Source: Candidatus Saccharibacteria bacterium UBA3218
Lineage (GTDB): Bacteria > Patescibacteriota > Saccharimonadia > Saccharimonadales > Saccharimonadaceae
Direction of reading: 5' to 3'
Assembly: GCA_002363125.1 (NCBI GenBank)
Contig: DEWE01000001.1
Coordinates: 1 to 61,044, forward strand
Length of the DNA stretch: 61,044 nucleotides
The notes beneath the pieces were generated by a model. It was not told the DNA's origin. It was given only the letters and a program-made list of their open reading frames with translations, and did not search any database. Position numbers and translations under genes: made by a program. Shown here piece after piece: positions 41,040 to 48,296 of the stretch (positions are counted from its first letter, which is position 1; the number at the start of each line of letters is the position of its first letter).

Positions 41040-42847
41040 AGAGCCTTGGTATTTGCGATGAGGCGATCTAGAAAAGCTTGACGAGCTTGGTCTGCATTGT
41101 TGTTGTCACCTGCCCAAGTATAAAGAGCTGGGTCTTGCAGGGCGCGGGCGAAGGAAAAGGTGACTGGCCAAGGGAAAGGACCATTTTTTTCTATATTGGC
41201 GAGATTTATAGTAGTTTGTTCTACGGTCTGACCACCAGACAAAAACACTACTCCGGCTAGTTTTGGCGGAACATGTTCTTTTAGAACTTTTGCTGTTTTT
41301 TGTCCGACTTCTTCTGGAGATGATGGTACTGGGTAATTTTTGCCGGCTAGTATCATGTTTACTTTAAGGATGCAAGCGCGCAGATTTACTCCGAAATCGG
41401 CGAGTTTTTCAAACAATATATCTAGTATATGTCCAGTGACTTCTGCGTTTTGATCGATGGAATAATATCCATCATAGACAACTTCTGGTTCTACGATAGG
41501 GACGAGTCCTGCTGATTGGCAAGATTTTGCGTATTCAGCTAGGATGCGACAGTTTTCTTCGATAGCGGTATCTGTAGGGGTGAGAATAGTGCTATTTGAA
41601 GATAGTTTTATCTCGAATGCGGCACGCCATTTGGCAAAGCGAAGGCCTCTTATGTAATATTCTTTCAATCTTTGATCTAGACCGTCTAGGCCTTTAGTGT
41701 ATGTTTCAACGGAGTTGTCGAACTTTTCTAATCCTTGATCAACTTTGATACCTGGTATGATGCGACGTGAAATAAGAAAATCTACGTAATTTTGTCCGTT
41801 ATCAGCAAATTGTTTGGTTGTTTCGTCAAAAAGAATTATTCCATTGATATAATTTTCTAGATTTTGAGTAGTGAAAAAGATATTGCGATAGTCGCGACGA
41901 TTTTCGTAGGTATCTGGGATGCCTAGTTTTGCGAATTTTTTCTTGATCGAGCCACCCGATTCGTCGGCTGCAAGGATGCCTTTACCCTTAAAGACTAGAT
42001 TTGCAGCGATGAGTTCGAGATTCTCTTTTGAGCTGGTATTTTCGGCAATTTCTTGCATTTCGGAAAGAGGTAAGACAGCGTTGAGTCTGGAATTTTCGAT
42101 ATTAATACGAGCTAGCATTAAGGAGTCTTCTACTGAATTACCCAAGATAAAGCCGCCCAAGATGGTTGCAGCGGCGATGGAATACACGGAAAGATGAGTT
42201 AATATATCTATACGATCGATCGATATGGTTTCCTTGATGTCTAGATAAGATAATTTAGTTTCTGAGATATGGACGATTTTTTCTGTATCAATGTTTGGCA
42301 AATTTAAATTATTTTCTAGAAATATTAGGTTGGCACGAGAGGAAAGGTCAACTAAATTTGGATTATCTAGATTGCTTAGATAGAGCACCAGTTTAGTTTG
42401 AATAGAAAAATCAAGATAGGCATTGATCTTTTTTAATTCATCATTATCAAGGTTAGCAGAGCGGTCGATATAGAGATAATCTACTGGCTCTGCTGGTTGA
42501 GAAAAGGTAGTTCTTTTGTGTTCGCTGGGCACAAAATAACTGGTTTTGCCGTCGGATATCAAAATATAACGATAAGTTTCGGGGACGGAATTGGTGGTGA
42601 GGCCATCATCTTCTAATCTTAAGTCTGAACCAGATATAGAGGTAGAGATCCCCATTTTCTGAAGGACTTCTAGGGAAATAGCGGCGCCGCCAAGACTACT
42701 ATTACGATTGAAAAAGTGGTGCTCACTAGAGTCAAAACTAATATCTAGCCATTTTGTATTGTTTTTGTCGGCTTCTAGATGTTCTGTGCGCGTATCGAGA
42801 TTAAGATAAACATCTTTTAAGACATTTCCCACCACTAAGATATTCAT
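41030..42847 (-). CDS. PfkB-like kinase / class I fructose-bisphosphate aldolase fusion
   Basis: A 605-aa two-domain protein. Residues about 1-265 have the PfkB/ribokinase layout (MNILVVGNVLKDVYLNLD; SLGGAAISLEVLQKMG at 51-66), but the catalytic TGAGD is replaced by THLSV (217-221), so kinase activity is doubtful. Residues about 270-605 are a complete class I aldolase: GILAADESGGS (290), PIVEPEVVYDG, ILKVNM with the Schiff-base lysine, and FLSGGQTVEQTTINLANI. It would split fructose-1,6-bisphosphate; tpiA lies nearby. The start at 42847 has TACAAT six bases upstream (minus strand 42854-42859). Confidence 0.9.
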   Translation of the reverse strand: MNILVVGNVLKDVYLNLDTRTEHLEADKNNTKWLDISFDSSEHHFFNRNSSLGGAAISLEVLQKMGISTSISGSDLRLEDDGLTTNSVPETYRYILISDGKTSYFVPSEHKRTTFSQPAEPVDYLYIDRSANLDNDELKKINAYLDFSIQTKLVLYLSNLDNPNLVDLSSRANLIFLENNLNLPNIDTEKIVHISETKLSYLDIKETISIDRIDILTHLSVYSIAAATILGGFILGNSVEDSLMLARINIENSRLNAVLPLSEMQEIAENTSSKENLELIAANLVFKGKGILAADESGGSIKKKFAKLGIPDTYENRRDYRNIFFTTQNLENYINGIILFDETTKQFADNGQNYVDFLISRRIIPGIKVDQGLEKFDNSVETYTKGLDGLDQRLKEYYIRGLRFAKWRAAFEIKLSSNSTILTPTDTAIEENCRILAEYAKSCQSAGLVPIVEPEVVYDGYYSIDQNAEVTGHILDILFEKLADFGVNLRACILKVNMILAGKNYPVPSSPEEVGQKTAKVLKEHVPPKLAGVVFLSGGQTVEQTTINLANIEKNGPFPWPVTFSFARALQDPALYTWAGDNNNADQARQAFLDRLIANTKALKK

Positions 42848-42867
42848 AAGAATATTGTAGCACAGAA

Positions 42868-42944
42868 AAACTAAAAACTCCATTCTTGGGAGCGCTCCGG
42901 GGCGCTAGCCCGAGTCTTACTCCCTCGAATGGAGCTTTTAGTTT
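42868..42944 (-). terminator. Inverted-repeat-flanked GC-rich element, probable terminator
   Basis: Arms 42868-42885 and 42927-42944 are reverse complements with one mismatch. The core has a second stem (GGGAG with CTCCC) and GC-rich palindromes. On the minus strand it lies right after the HAD gene stop and ends in TTTTTAGTTTTT. The core resembles that of the insert at 6186-6287. Confidence 0.65.
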
Positions 42945-43709
42945 CTATAATATTCCTAAAATACCTCTTAGGGCGTAGGCGGTGTCTTCGTGGCTTCTGA
43001 CAGTTATAGTGTCGATACCCATTTGAACAACTGGGTAATCGTTGCCGCCGGGTTGAGTCATATCGCCAAAATAGAGAATATCTTCTTTTTTGACATTTAA
43101 TTCTTCTAGGAGATGAGTCATGCCAAAGACTTTATTCATCCCAGGAGTGATGGCATTAATAGAGGTAGTACCAGCGACTTCGTATTCAAATTCGGGAGTA
43201 AGTTCTTGGCAACGAGCAGCGATTTGGTCGCGTTTTTTGTGATCTGGATCCCAAGCGTATTTTTCTTCGGTGCCGGCCTTTTGGCCAAGAGCGGAAAAAG
43301 TGACCTGAGAAAGACGGTTTTCGATAATCTCGTCGCCCGGCTGCAACTTGTCTTCTTCCCAGTAGCCGAGTTCTTTTGCGGCAGTTTCGATAGTTTTTGT
43401 GATTTTTGCTACTTGCTCATCTGTAAGTGGGTAATTGTAGACTTGAACCCAATCTTTTTTGGCAGGATCGAAACGGTAATATTGCGTTCCTTGAGCTACA
43501 AAGAGGTGCAGGTGGCTTAGAAGCTCTGGACTAGGGTTGGGAAGTCGGTTGACAATTTGAATAAGAAATTGGTCGAATTTTTGGCCAGAAATTGGACAGA
43601 TTTCAAAATGCTCCAAACATTTCGTGAGTAAATCTGCGATTTCGTCGGTAATTGGCGTTTTGGCCACGTTTAATGTTTGATCTATATCGAATGCTAATAC
43701 TTTTTTCAT
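42945..43709 (-). CDS. HAD-family phosphatase/phosphomannomutase-like protein
   Basis: A 254-aa HAD-IIB protein. Motif I is FDIDQTLN (7-14) and motif IV is YFGDMTQPGGNDYPV (about 214-228), which matches the FGDKxxPGGNDxxI segment of eukaryotic-type phosphomannomutase. ICPISGQKFDQF is motif II. PMM would interconvert mannose-6- and mannose-1-phosphate for GDP-mannose; a plain sugar phosphatase is also possible. Its start codon is only 14 bases from the divergent tpiA start. Confidence 0.8.
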   Translation of the reverse strand: MKKVLAFDIDQTLNVAKTPITDEIADLLTKCLEHFEICPISGQKFDQFLIQIVNRLPNPSPELLSHLHLFVAQGTQYYRFDPAKKDWVQVYNYPLTDEQVAKITKTIETAAKELGYWEEDKLQPGDEIIENRLSQVTFSALGQKAGTEEKYAWDPDHKKRDQIAARCQELTPEFEYEVAGTTSINAITPGMNKVFGMTHLLEELNVKKEDILYFGDMTQPGGNDYPVVQMGIDTITVRSHEDTAYALRGILGIL

Positions 43710-43726
43710 GTTATAATGATAGCATG
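43707..43726. promoter_or_regulatory. 14-bp bidirectional leaderless promoter
   Basis: Between the two divergent start codons lie only 14 bases (GTTATAATGATAGC). Forward TATAAT (43712-43717) is six bases from the tpiA ATG; reverse TATCAT (43721-43716) is six bases from the HAD ATG. The two hexamers overlap by two bases. Confidence 0.7.
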
Positions 43727-44494
43727 AAAACTTATATCGTGGGCAATTGGAAGTTAAATTTTACGGTCGGTGAGGCTTCCATCTATCTTCATAAATTACT
43801 TAAAACTTTACCAAACTATAGAGATATAGAGGTGGTGGTGGCCCCGTCGACCATTGCGTTGCAGCCATTATCTTTGCAGGTGGATAGGCATAAAATAAAA
43901 CTATCTGCACAGAATGGTTTTTATAGGGATTATGGTGCATTTACTGGCGAAGTGTCATTTTCGCAGTTACGTGGGATAGTGGATTATTCAATTATCGGAC
44001 ATTCGGAAAGACGGAATATTTTAGGTGAAGACGATAAGATGATAGCAAAGAAAGTTGCAGCAGCAATTCGTAATAGGATTACCCCGATTCTCTGTATTGG
44101 GGAGACAGAAAGTGAAAGGGCTTTTGGTGAAACTGCCGACGTGATTCGTGATCAATTGACGGGTGGTTTGTCTGAAGTATCAGATGATGATATTGATAAA
44201 GTGATAATTGCCTATGAGCCAGTTTGGGCAATTTCTTCTACAAAAGCGGCAAAAATGGCTACTCCAGATGAGATTGCAGAAGTAGTAAAATTGATCAGAA
44301 AAAATTTAAAAGATATTTATGGTGCGAAAGTTGCAGAAGAAGTACCAGTACTTTTCGGCGGAAGTGTAAAGCCGTCTAACGCAGGCGCATATTTGACTGT
44401 GCCAGGCGTAAATGGATTATTGATTGGAGGGGCTTCCTTGATTCTAAGCGAATTCACTGATATAATCGAAACAGCTAAAAGAGTAAGCTCATGA
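43724..44494 (+). CDS. tpiA: Triosephosphate isomerase
   Basis: A 256-aa TIM barrel that interconverts DHAP and glyceraldehyde-3-phosphate. VGNWKLN (with the catalytic Asn/Lys), IGHSERR (catalytic His) and AYEPVWAIS (catalytic Glu) are intact, and the phosphate loop LFGGSVKPSNA is present. A frame opens 24 codons upstream but runs through the promoter; the ATG at 43724 matches the family start MKTYIVGNWK. It heads an operon with two uncharacterised genes. Confidence 0.97.
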   Translation: MKTYIVGNWKLNFTVGEASIYLHKLLKTLPNYRDIEVVVAPSTIALQPLSLQVDRHKIKLSAQNGFYRDYGAFTGEVSFSQLRGIVDYSIIGHSERRNILGEDDKMIAKKVAAAIRNRITPILCIGETESERAFGETADVIRDQLTGGLSEVSDDDIDKVIIAYEPVWAISSTKAAKMATPDEIAEVVKLIRKNLKDIYGAKVAEEVPVLFGGSVKPSNAGAYLTVPGVNGLLIGGASLILSEFTDIIETAKRVSS

Positions 44495-45117
44495 ATAGAA
44501 AATACATAGATTTTGTGCCAACAAAGCCGAAGGCTAAAAATTCGGTCAAAAAACCTGTTTCTAGAGAGAAGGTCAGCAAGGTTGAGGAACTGAAAAAAGT
44601 AGAGCCAGTACGAGAAGAATTGGTGATAGAAGAGAATGAAATTAGAGTAGGGTCTGATACTTTTTCGATCAAAAAAGAGCCAGCCTATGGCGTAGTTGAG
44701 GATTTTCGTCCTAAATTTGTTAAAACTGAGGTAGAAAAGCGGCCATTATCTAAGGGCCATTTCTATATGAAAAAGAGTGAATTATCAGAGGCGAAGTCGA
44801 AAAAAGTGGCGGCAAGGAAATTAAAGAATGTTGTGGAAAAACCTGTGGAAAAGCCTAAAAAGACCTCTGAAGATGCTACAAAGATGAAGATCCCAAAATC
44901 GCCATTTATTAATCAGAATAAGGTAGTAAAGCGTCCGCTTTCAAAGAATGTTTATGAGCGTACGATAAAACCAACAGAGGAAAAACCGAGTGGTCCAGTA
45001 ACGATTATTTCAAAACCAGAAAAGGACACCAAGGTTAGCCTGATCGTAACAGTGATTTTGACAATTATTTTGGGCGCGGCGGCGGGTACAATTGCGTTTT
45101 TATTATTACCTAAATAG
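44491..45117 (+). CDS. Lysine-rich tail-anchored protein
   Basis: A 208-aa protein: a disordered Lys/Glu/Pro-rich region (1-178) and one C-terminal membrane helix (about 181-205) ending LLLPK. Two copies of a KRPLSK motif (about residues 85 and 150) stand out. No family recognised. It overlaps tpiA by ATGA, which is more likely compact packing than a glycolytic role. The next small gene follows after five bases. Confidence 0.7.
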   Translation: MNRKYIDFVPTKPKAKNSVKKPVSREKVSKVEELKKVEPVREELVIEENEIRVGSDTFSIKKEPAYGVVEDFRPKFVKTEVEKRPLSKGHFYMKKSELSEAKSKKVAARKLKNVVEKPVEKPKKTSEDATKMKIPKSPFINQNKVVKRPLSKNVYERTIKPTEEKPSGPVTIISKPEKDTKVSLIVTVILTIILGAAAGTIAFLLLPK

Positions 45118-45122
45118 AGGTT

Positions 45123-45401
45123 ATGAATAATCCATTTTTAAAATATATCATGAAAGATGAAAAGGAAGATATCTTCCATTCTTCGGCGTATGGAAAGGCG
45201 CAAAACGGCGGGTCTATGGGGTCGGCTTCTAGTGTGAGTTTTACGGATCGGATGAAGATTAATCAGAGTCGCCGAGTTGTGAAAGGGTATGGTGATTCTA
45301 GGTTAGCGAGTCAGGGAATTGGTAATGGCCCTAGAGCAAAACAGTATACACCACCAGCAGAGAAACTTCCTCTTGGCCCTAAGCCAATGAATAAAAAATA
45401 A
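45123..45401 (+). CDS. 92-aa protein of unknown function
   Basis: A hydrophilic Gly/Ser/Pro-rich protein beginning MNNPFLKYIMKDEKEDIFHS and ending in a proline- and lysine-rich tail (PLGPKPMNKK), probably disordered. It is the last gene of the tpiA operon, five bases behind the tail-anchored protein (TAGAGGTT gives a weak SD). A terminator follows immediately. Confidence 0.68.
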   Translation: MNNPFLKYIMKDEKEDIFHSSAYGKAQNGGSMGSASSVSFTDRMKINQSRRVVKGYGDSRLASQGIGNGPRAKQYTPPAEKLPLGPKPMNKK

Positions 45402-45421
45402 GCAGCAGTGCTTATTTTTTT
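45394..45421 (+). terminator. Terminator of the tpiA operon
   Basis: AAAAATAAGCA with TGCTTATTTTT around GCAG, T run after. Confidence 0.85.
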
Positions 45422-45524
45422 TGGTGCGGGTGAGGGTAGTGGATCTCCCCTGGCCTCACTCCATAGAAACTAAAAATAACCACAAGTGGTTATTTTTACT
45501 TTCAATGGTGCGGGTGAGGGTAGT
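45422..45524. repeat. Duplicated 3' end of tRNA-Gly
   Basis: The 19 bases TGGTGCGGGTGAGGGTAGT occur at 45422-45440 and again at 45506-45524, where they are the 3' end of tRNA-Gly. The first copy has no tRNA body behind it. Confidence 0.8.
45469..45500. terminator. Terminator for the minus-strand tRNA genes
   Basis: AAAAATAACCAC with GTGGTTATTTTT around AA; usable on either strand. Confidence 0.8.
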
Positions 45525-45580
45525 CGAAACCCTATCTCAAGTTTGGAAAACTTGCATACTAACCGCTGTACTACACCCGC
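45506..45580 (-). tRNA. tRNA-Gly (anticodon TCC)
   Basis: Minus strand: acceptor GCGGGTG with CACCCGC, anticodon loop TTTCCAA between CAAGT and ACTTG, T-arm AGGGT/ACCCT, encoded CCA. Confidence 0.93.
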
Positions 45581-45598
45581 TTATATTTGATGTGCTCA

Positions 45599-45676
45599 TG
45601 GGGTGGGATATCGGGATCGAACCGACGACCTTCTGGACCACAATCAGACGCTCTAACCATCTGAGCTAATCCCACC
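45599..45676 (-). tRNA. tRNA-His (anticodon GTG)
   Basis: Minus strand: acceptor GTGGGAT with ATCCCAC plus an encoded extra G at position -1 facing C73, the histidine identity element. Anticodon loop TTGTGGT between TCTGA and CCAGA; encoded CCA. Confidence 0.93.
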
Positions 45677-45770
45677 AGATAGGCATATGTACATTATAGC
45701 GTTTAACATTGGAAAAATCAAGATAGAAGGGGATAATTTTTGGTATTATTATGGATTTATGTTTTATATA

Positions 45771-45799
45771 TTGACAAAAGTTATTATGTGTGGTATAAT
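45771..45799 (+). promoter_or_regulatory. Consensus promoter of the coiled-coil gene
   Basis: TTGACA at 45771-45776, 17 bases, TATAAT at 45794-45799: a perfect sigma-70-type promoter, followed by a leader of about 60 bases and AAAGGGG. Confidence 0.9.
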
Positions 45800-45866
45800 C
45801 GAGACAGTATCCGTTTTTACTTACTTTTATGAGACGGTACGAATTTTTTAGAAAGGGGTCGTCTAT

Positions 45867-46331
45867 ATGACCGAATCAAGGAAAAAACGCAACCAGGCTT
45901 ACGGAGTGGATCCCGAGGGTTACCTCGATAATGAGAAACTCAAAGCCAATCTCAAGGCGCTCGAGGAGGAAACTGCTAAGCAAAAAGAAGTAATAGATAA
46001 GCAGGCAAAAACCCTCAAGGAGTATTCCGATAAGATCAAAAAGTGCTCAGAGGAAAATGAAGCGCTCTACAAAAAGCTTTCGGAGGCCAGAAAGGCTGCG
46101 GAAGAAGCCACAAAGGTTGCTTCTACCCCCAAAGCTCCTGCACTTGCCACTTCTACCCCCTCTACCCCTAAGATCGGTAATGATATCAATGTAGGTGATT
46201 TGTCTAAAGCAGACAAAGAGATCTATGAAGGCATCATAACAGAATTAACTGAGACGAGCGATAAGCTCGATAAGCTCAGGAAAAACGCCCTGAAAAGGGC
46301 AAAGGCAAAAGAAGCAGCTAAATTGCTCTGA
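45867..46331 (+). CDS. Cytoplasmic coiled-coil protein
   Basis: A 154-aa hydrophilic protein. Residues about 20-88 form a long heptad-rich helix (KLKANLKALEEETAKQKEVI), then a Thr/Pro/Ala-rich linker with repeated STPK-like steps, then a second helical segment ending in Lys/Ala. No signal peptide or membrane helix. No family recognised. Codon use differs from nearby genes (many CTC leucines and AAG lysines). Its consensus promoter, long leader and terminator make it an independent, probably strong unit at the head of the surface locus. Confidence 0.75.
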   Translation: MTESRKKRNQAYGVDPEGYLDNEKLKANLKALEEETAKQKEVIDKQAKTLKEYSDKIKKCSEENEALYKKLSEARKAAEEATKVASTPKAPALATSTPSTPKIGNDINVGDLSKADKEIYEGIITELTETSDKLDKLRKNALKRAKAKEAAKLL

Positions 46332-46348
46332 GCCTAGCACCCCAGAGA

Positions 46349-46373
46349 GCCCGGCATAATGCCGGGCTTTTTA
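46349..46373 (+). terminator. Strong intrinsic terminator
   Basis: AGCCCGGCAT with ATGCCGGGCT, loop AATG-like, then TTTTT. Confidence 0.92.
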
Positions 46374-46410
46374 ATGTTTTAGACATAAGCGCAAATAACT
46401 GGTGTGCATA

Positions 46411-46439
46411 TTGACAAAAAAGCGAAAGTGTGATACAAT
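46411..46439 (+). promoter_or_regulatory. Promoter of the 529-aa membrane protein
   Basis: TTGACA at 46411-46416, 17 bases, TACAAT at 46434-46439. The leader of about 110 bases contains the hairpin TCAGCTTT/AAAGCTGA at 46499-46517. Confidence 0.88.
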
Positions 46440-46558
46440 GTAGGTAGTCAGAGTTTTAGTGTGTTTAAGACAACGAAGACCGTTAACAACCGAATCATCT
46501 CAGCTTTCAAAAGCTGAAACCATCCCAAAAACTATATTTTTTGAAAGGAGTGATACGG

Positions 46559-48148
46559 ATGTTGAAATCCGTACTCATTTTTTTGGTCATTGCGTTTTTC
46601 GCTCTCATAGCGGAAAATTTCTTTGCCGGTGGATCTATATGGTCCTTAGAACAGGGTAGCAACGATGAAGACGATCACTACAGATTCGTTTTTTTTAAAT
46701 CAGTAAGACGTTTTATTAAGGCTGATGGTTGGCGAAGAATAATTATACCGGCACTTATCGTAGCTATCGCAAGATATCTGATGATAACGTTTGCCGGTAT
46801 TGCTTGGCTGATATGGCTATTGTTTGCGATTTTTCTGCTGCTGGCAATTTTCTATTTCCGCTGGGCTCTTCGCGACGGGAACAGAATTAGAGAACTGATC
46901 CCGTTTTTCCCGATTTTTTGGGTTCTCTGGCTCCAGATAGAGCAAATAGGTATGATTATTGCAAGAACCTTGAACAGTGAAGTGTTCATAGCGTTTTTTG
47001 CGACGATTATTCCTTGGGCTGTCGCCATTTTGCCGATTATACTGTTCATAGTATTTTTGTGGCGAAAATGGTATATGACGGAAATGATTGCTTACAAGAT
47101 AATTGCCATTATCTTGGCGATTCTGTTGGCGATCGGCTCCGTTTGCATAGTAGTGAGCGCATTCAAAGGCGGCGCGAAGTCTACTGTATCTGGTGACAGC
47201 AAGTCTGCTGCTTGGTATCATTTTTATAATACCGATTTGCAGTATGACGAAGATGTTACCAATAACTATAACTTTGGTCCCAATCCCTATAATGAGAAAT
47301 GGGTAGCCGAAGATTATAGCAAAGACTTCAGGGCGCGCCTTGAAAAGGACCCGGCACTTGGTGCTGCGGATCTCGCTTGGCTTGATGCCAATGTGGGTAC
47401 GCGTTACCTTGGCGAATTTTATGAGTCCTGTAAAGGAGATTGGGCTAAAACCATAAATGTTGCGAAAGTAACGTTTATGAAAGACCAGATTCTTTACAAA
47501 AAGACGCTCGTGGCAGCTTTTGCCTTTCTTGATGAAGGTGAGGTTGCCCTGATGGACAGTACGTCTGACATTACAGATCAGATGTACATGAACCCGTTTA
47601 CCGTAGATGCGGTTCCTGATGTGATCGTGATGAAAACCGATCAGCAAGATGGACCGTTCTTGGTATATACCTTAAAGATTAAGGGAAATGTCAAGACGGT
47701 AAAATACCGTATTCCGTGCGGCTACCAGCCGACGAACGTCGAGGGTGTAATGCATATTACTCCTCAGACGCCACCGTCTGGTGGTACTTCTGGCGGAGAG
47801 AACCCGACTACTACCGCTAAATACAACAAGGATCCGAGTAAATCCCACAATAGCGGGAAGAATGACGATCCCGGTCCGGGACCGAGCACCAATACTGGTG
47901 TCGGCTCCACTAAGTCTTCGGCTGAAAAGCCGTCTAATTCTAATAATCTTTCTTCGTATGAGGAATACAAAGAAAAGATTAAGGAATTGGAAGACGCCAA
48001 CAAGAAGGCACCTTCCTCTAAACCTGATTCGACTACGAAGGTCGACGATAATGGTGAGGAAGCCGATGCTCCGGCACCTGAATCTGACAAGGTGTCGGAA
48101 ATAAAGGGCGACTCAAACGCGCAGGCATGGGATGGTCCTGCCGATTGA
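46559..48148 (+). CDS. Polytopic membrane protein with large extracellular low-complexity domain
   Basis: A 529-aa protein. One N-terminal helix (about 3-22) and four or five more between 55 and 205 are followed by an extracytoplasmic domain (about 215-405, two cysteines: ESCKGDW and RIPCGY), then about 120 residues of Pro/Ser/Gly/Asn/Lys-rich disorder and an acidic C-terminus ending AWDGPAD. The start at 46559 has AAAGGAG eight bases upstream; an upstream TTG in frame overlaps the SD. No family recognised. Highly exposed tail suggests a cell-surface or host-contact role. Confidence 0.75.
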   Translation: MLKSVLIFLVIAFFALIAENFFAGGSIWSLEQGSNDEDDHYRFVFFKSVRRFIKADGWRRIIIPALIVAIARYLMITFAGIAWLIWLLFAIFLLLAIFYFRWALRDGNRIRELIPFFPIFWVLWLQIEQIGMIIARTLNSEVFIAFFATIIPWAVAILPIILFIVFLWRKWYMTEMIAYKIIAIILAILLAIGSVCIVVSAFKGGAKSTVSGDSKSAAWYHFYNTDLQYDEDVTNNYNFGPNPYNEKWVAEDYSKDFRARLEKDPALGAADLAWLDANVGTRYLGEFYESCKGDWAKTINVAKVTFMKDQILYKKTLVAAFAFLDEGEVALMDSTSDITDQMYMNPFTVDAVPDVIVMKTDQQDGPFLVYTLKIKGNVKTVKYRIPCGYQPTNVEGVMHITPQTPPSGGTSGGENPTTTAKYNKDPSKSHNSGKNDDPGPGPSTNTGVGSTKSSAEKPSNSNNLSSYEEYKEKIKELEDANKKAPSSKPDSTTKVDDNGEEADAPAPESDKVSEIKGDSNAQAWDGPAD

Positions 48149-48173
48149 GGTTGCGCTCGCACCTCTTTCTCGG

Positions 48174-48197
48174 CCCCGGCAACAATAGTTGCCGGGG
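48174..48197 (+). terminator. GC-rich hairpin between surface genes
   Basis: CCCCGGCAAC with GTTGCCGGGG, loop AATA, but no T run follows. It may stabilise mRNA ends or attenuate rather than terminate. A second stem (GTTGCTA with TAGCAAC) lies further on, before the SD of the next gene. Confidence 0.55.
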
Positions 48198-48296
48198 TTC
48201 GCCCAAGATTTTGAGACTGAGACGATTCGGTTGCTATCGACGAAAATTAACAATTCGGCTAGCAACAAAATATTTTTTAAGAAAGGAAATAATACT

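Noticed and set aside
45421..45669. 82-codon open frame across tRNA-Gly and tRNA-His
   Set aside because: Same artefact: reading through tRNA sequence and the duplicated tRNA end.
46817..47647. 276-codon minus-strand frame inside the 529-aa membrane protein gene
   Set aside because: Opposes a gene with a consensus promoter and SD; it has no start signals and a composition typical of antisense to hydrophobic codons.
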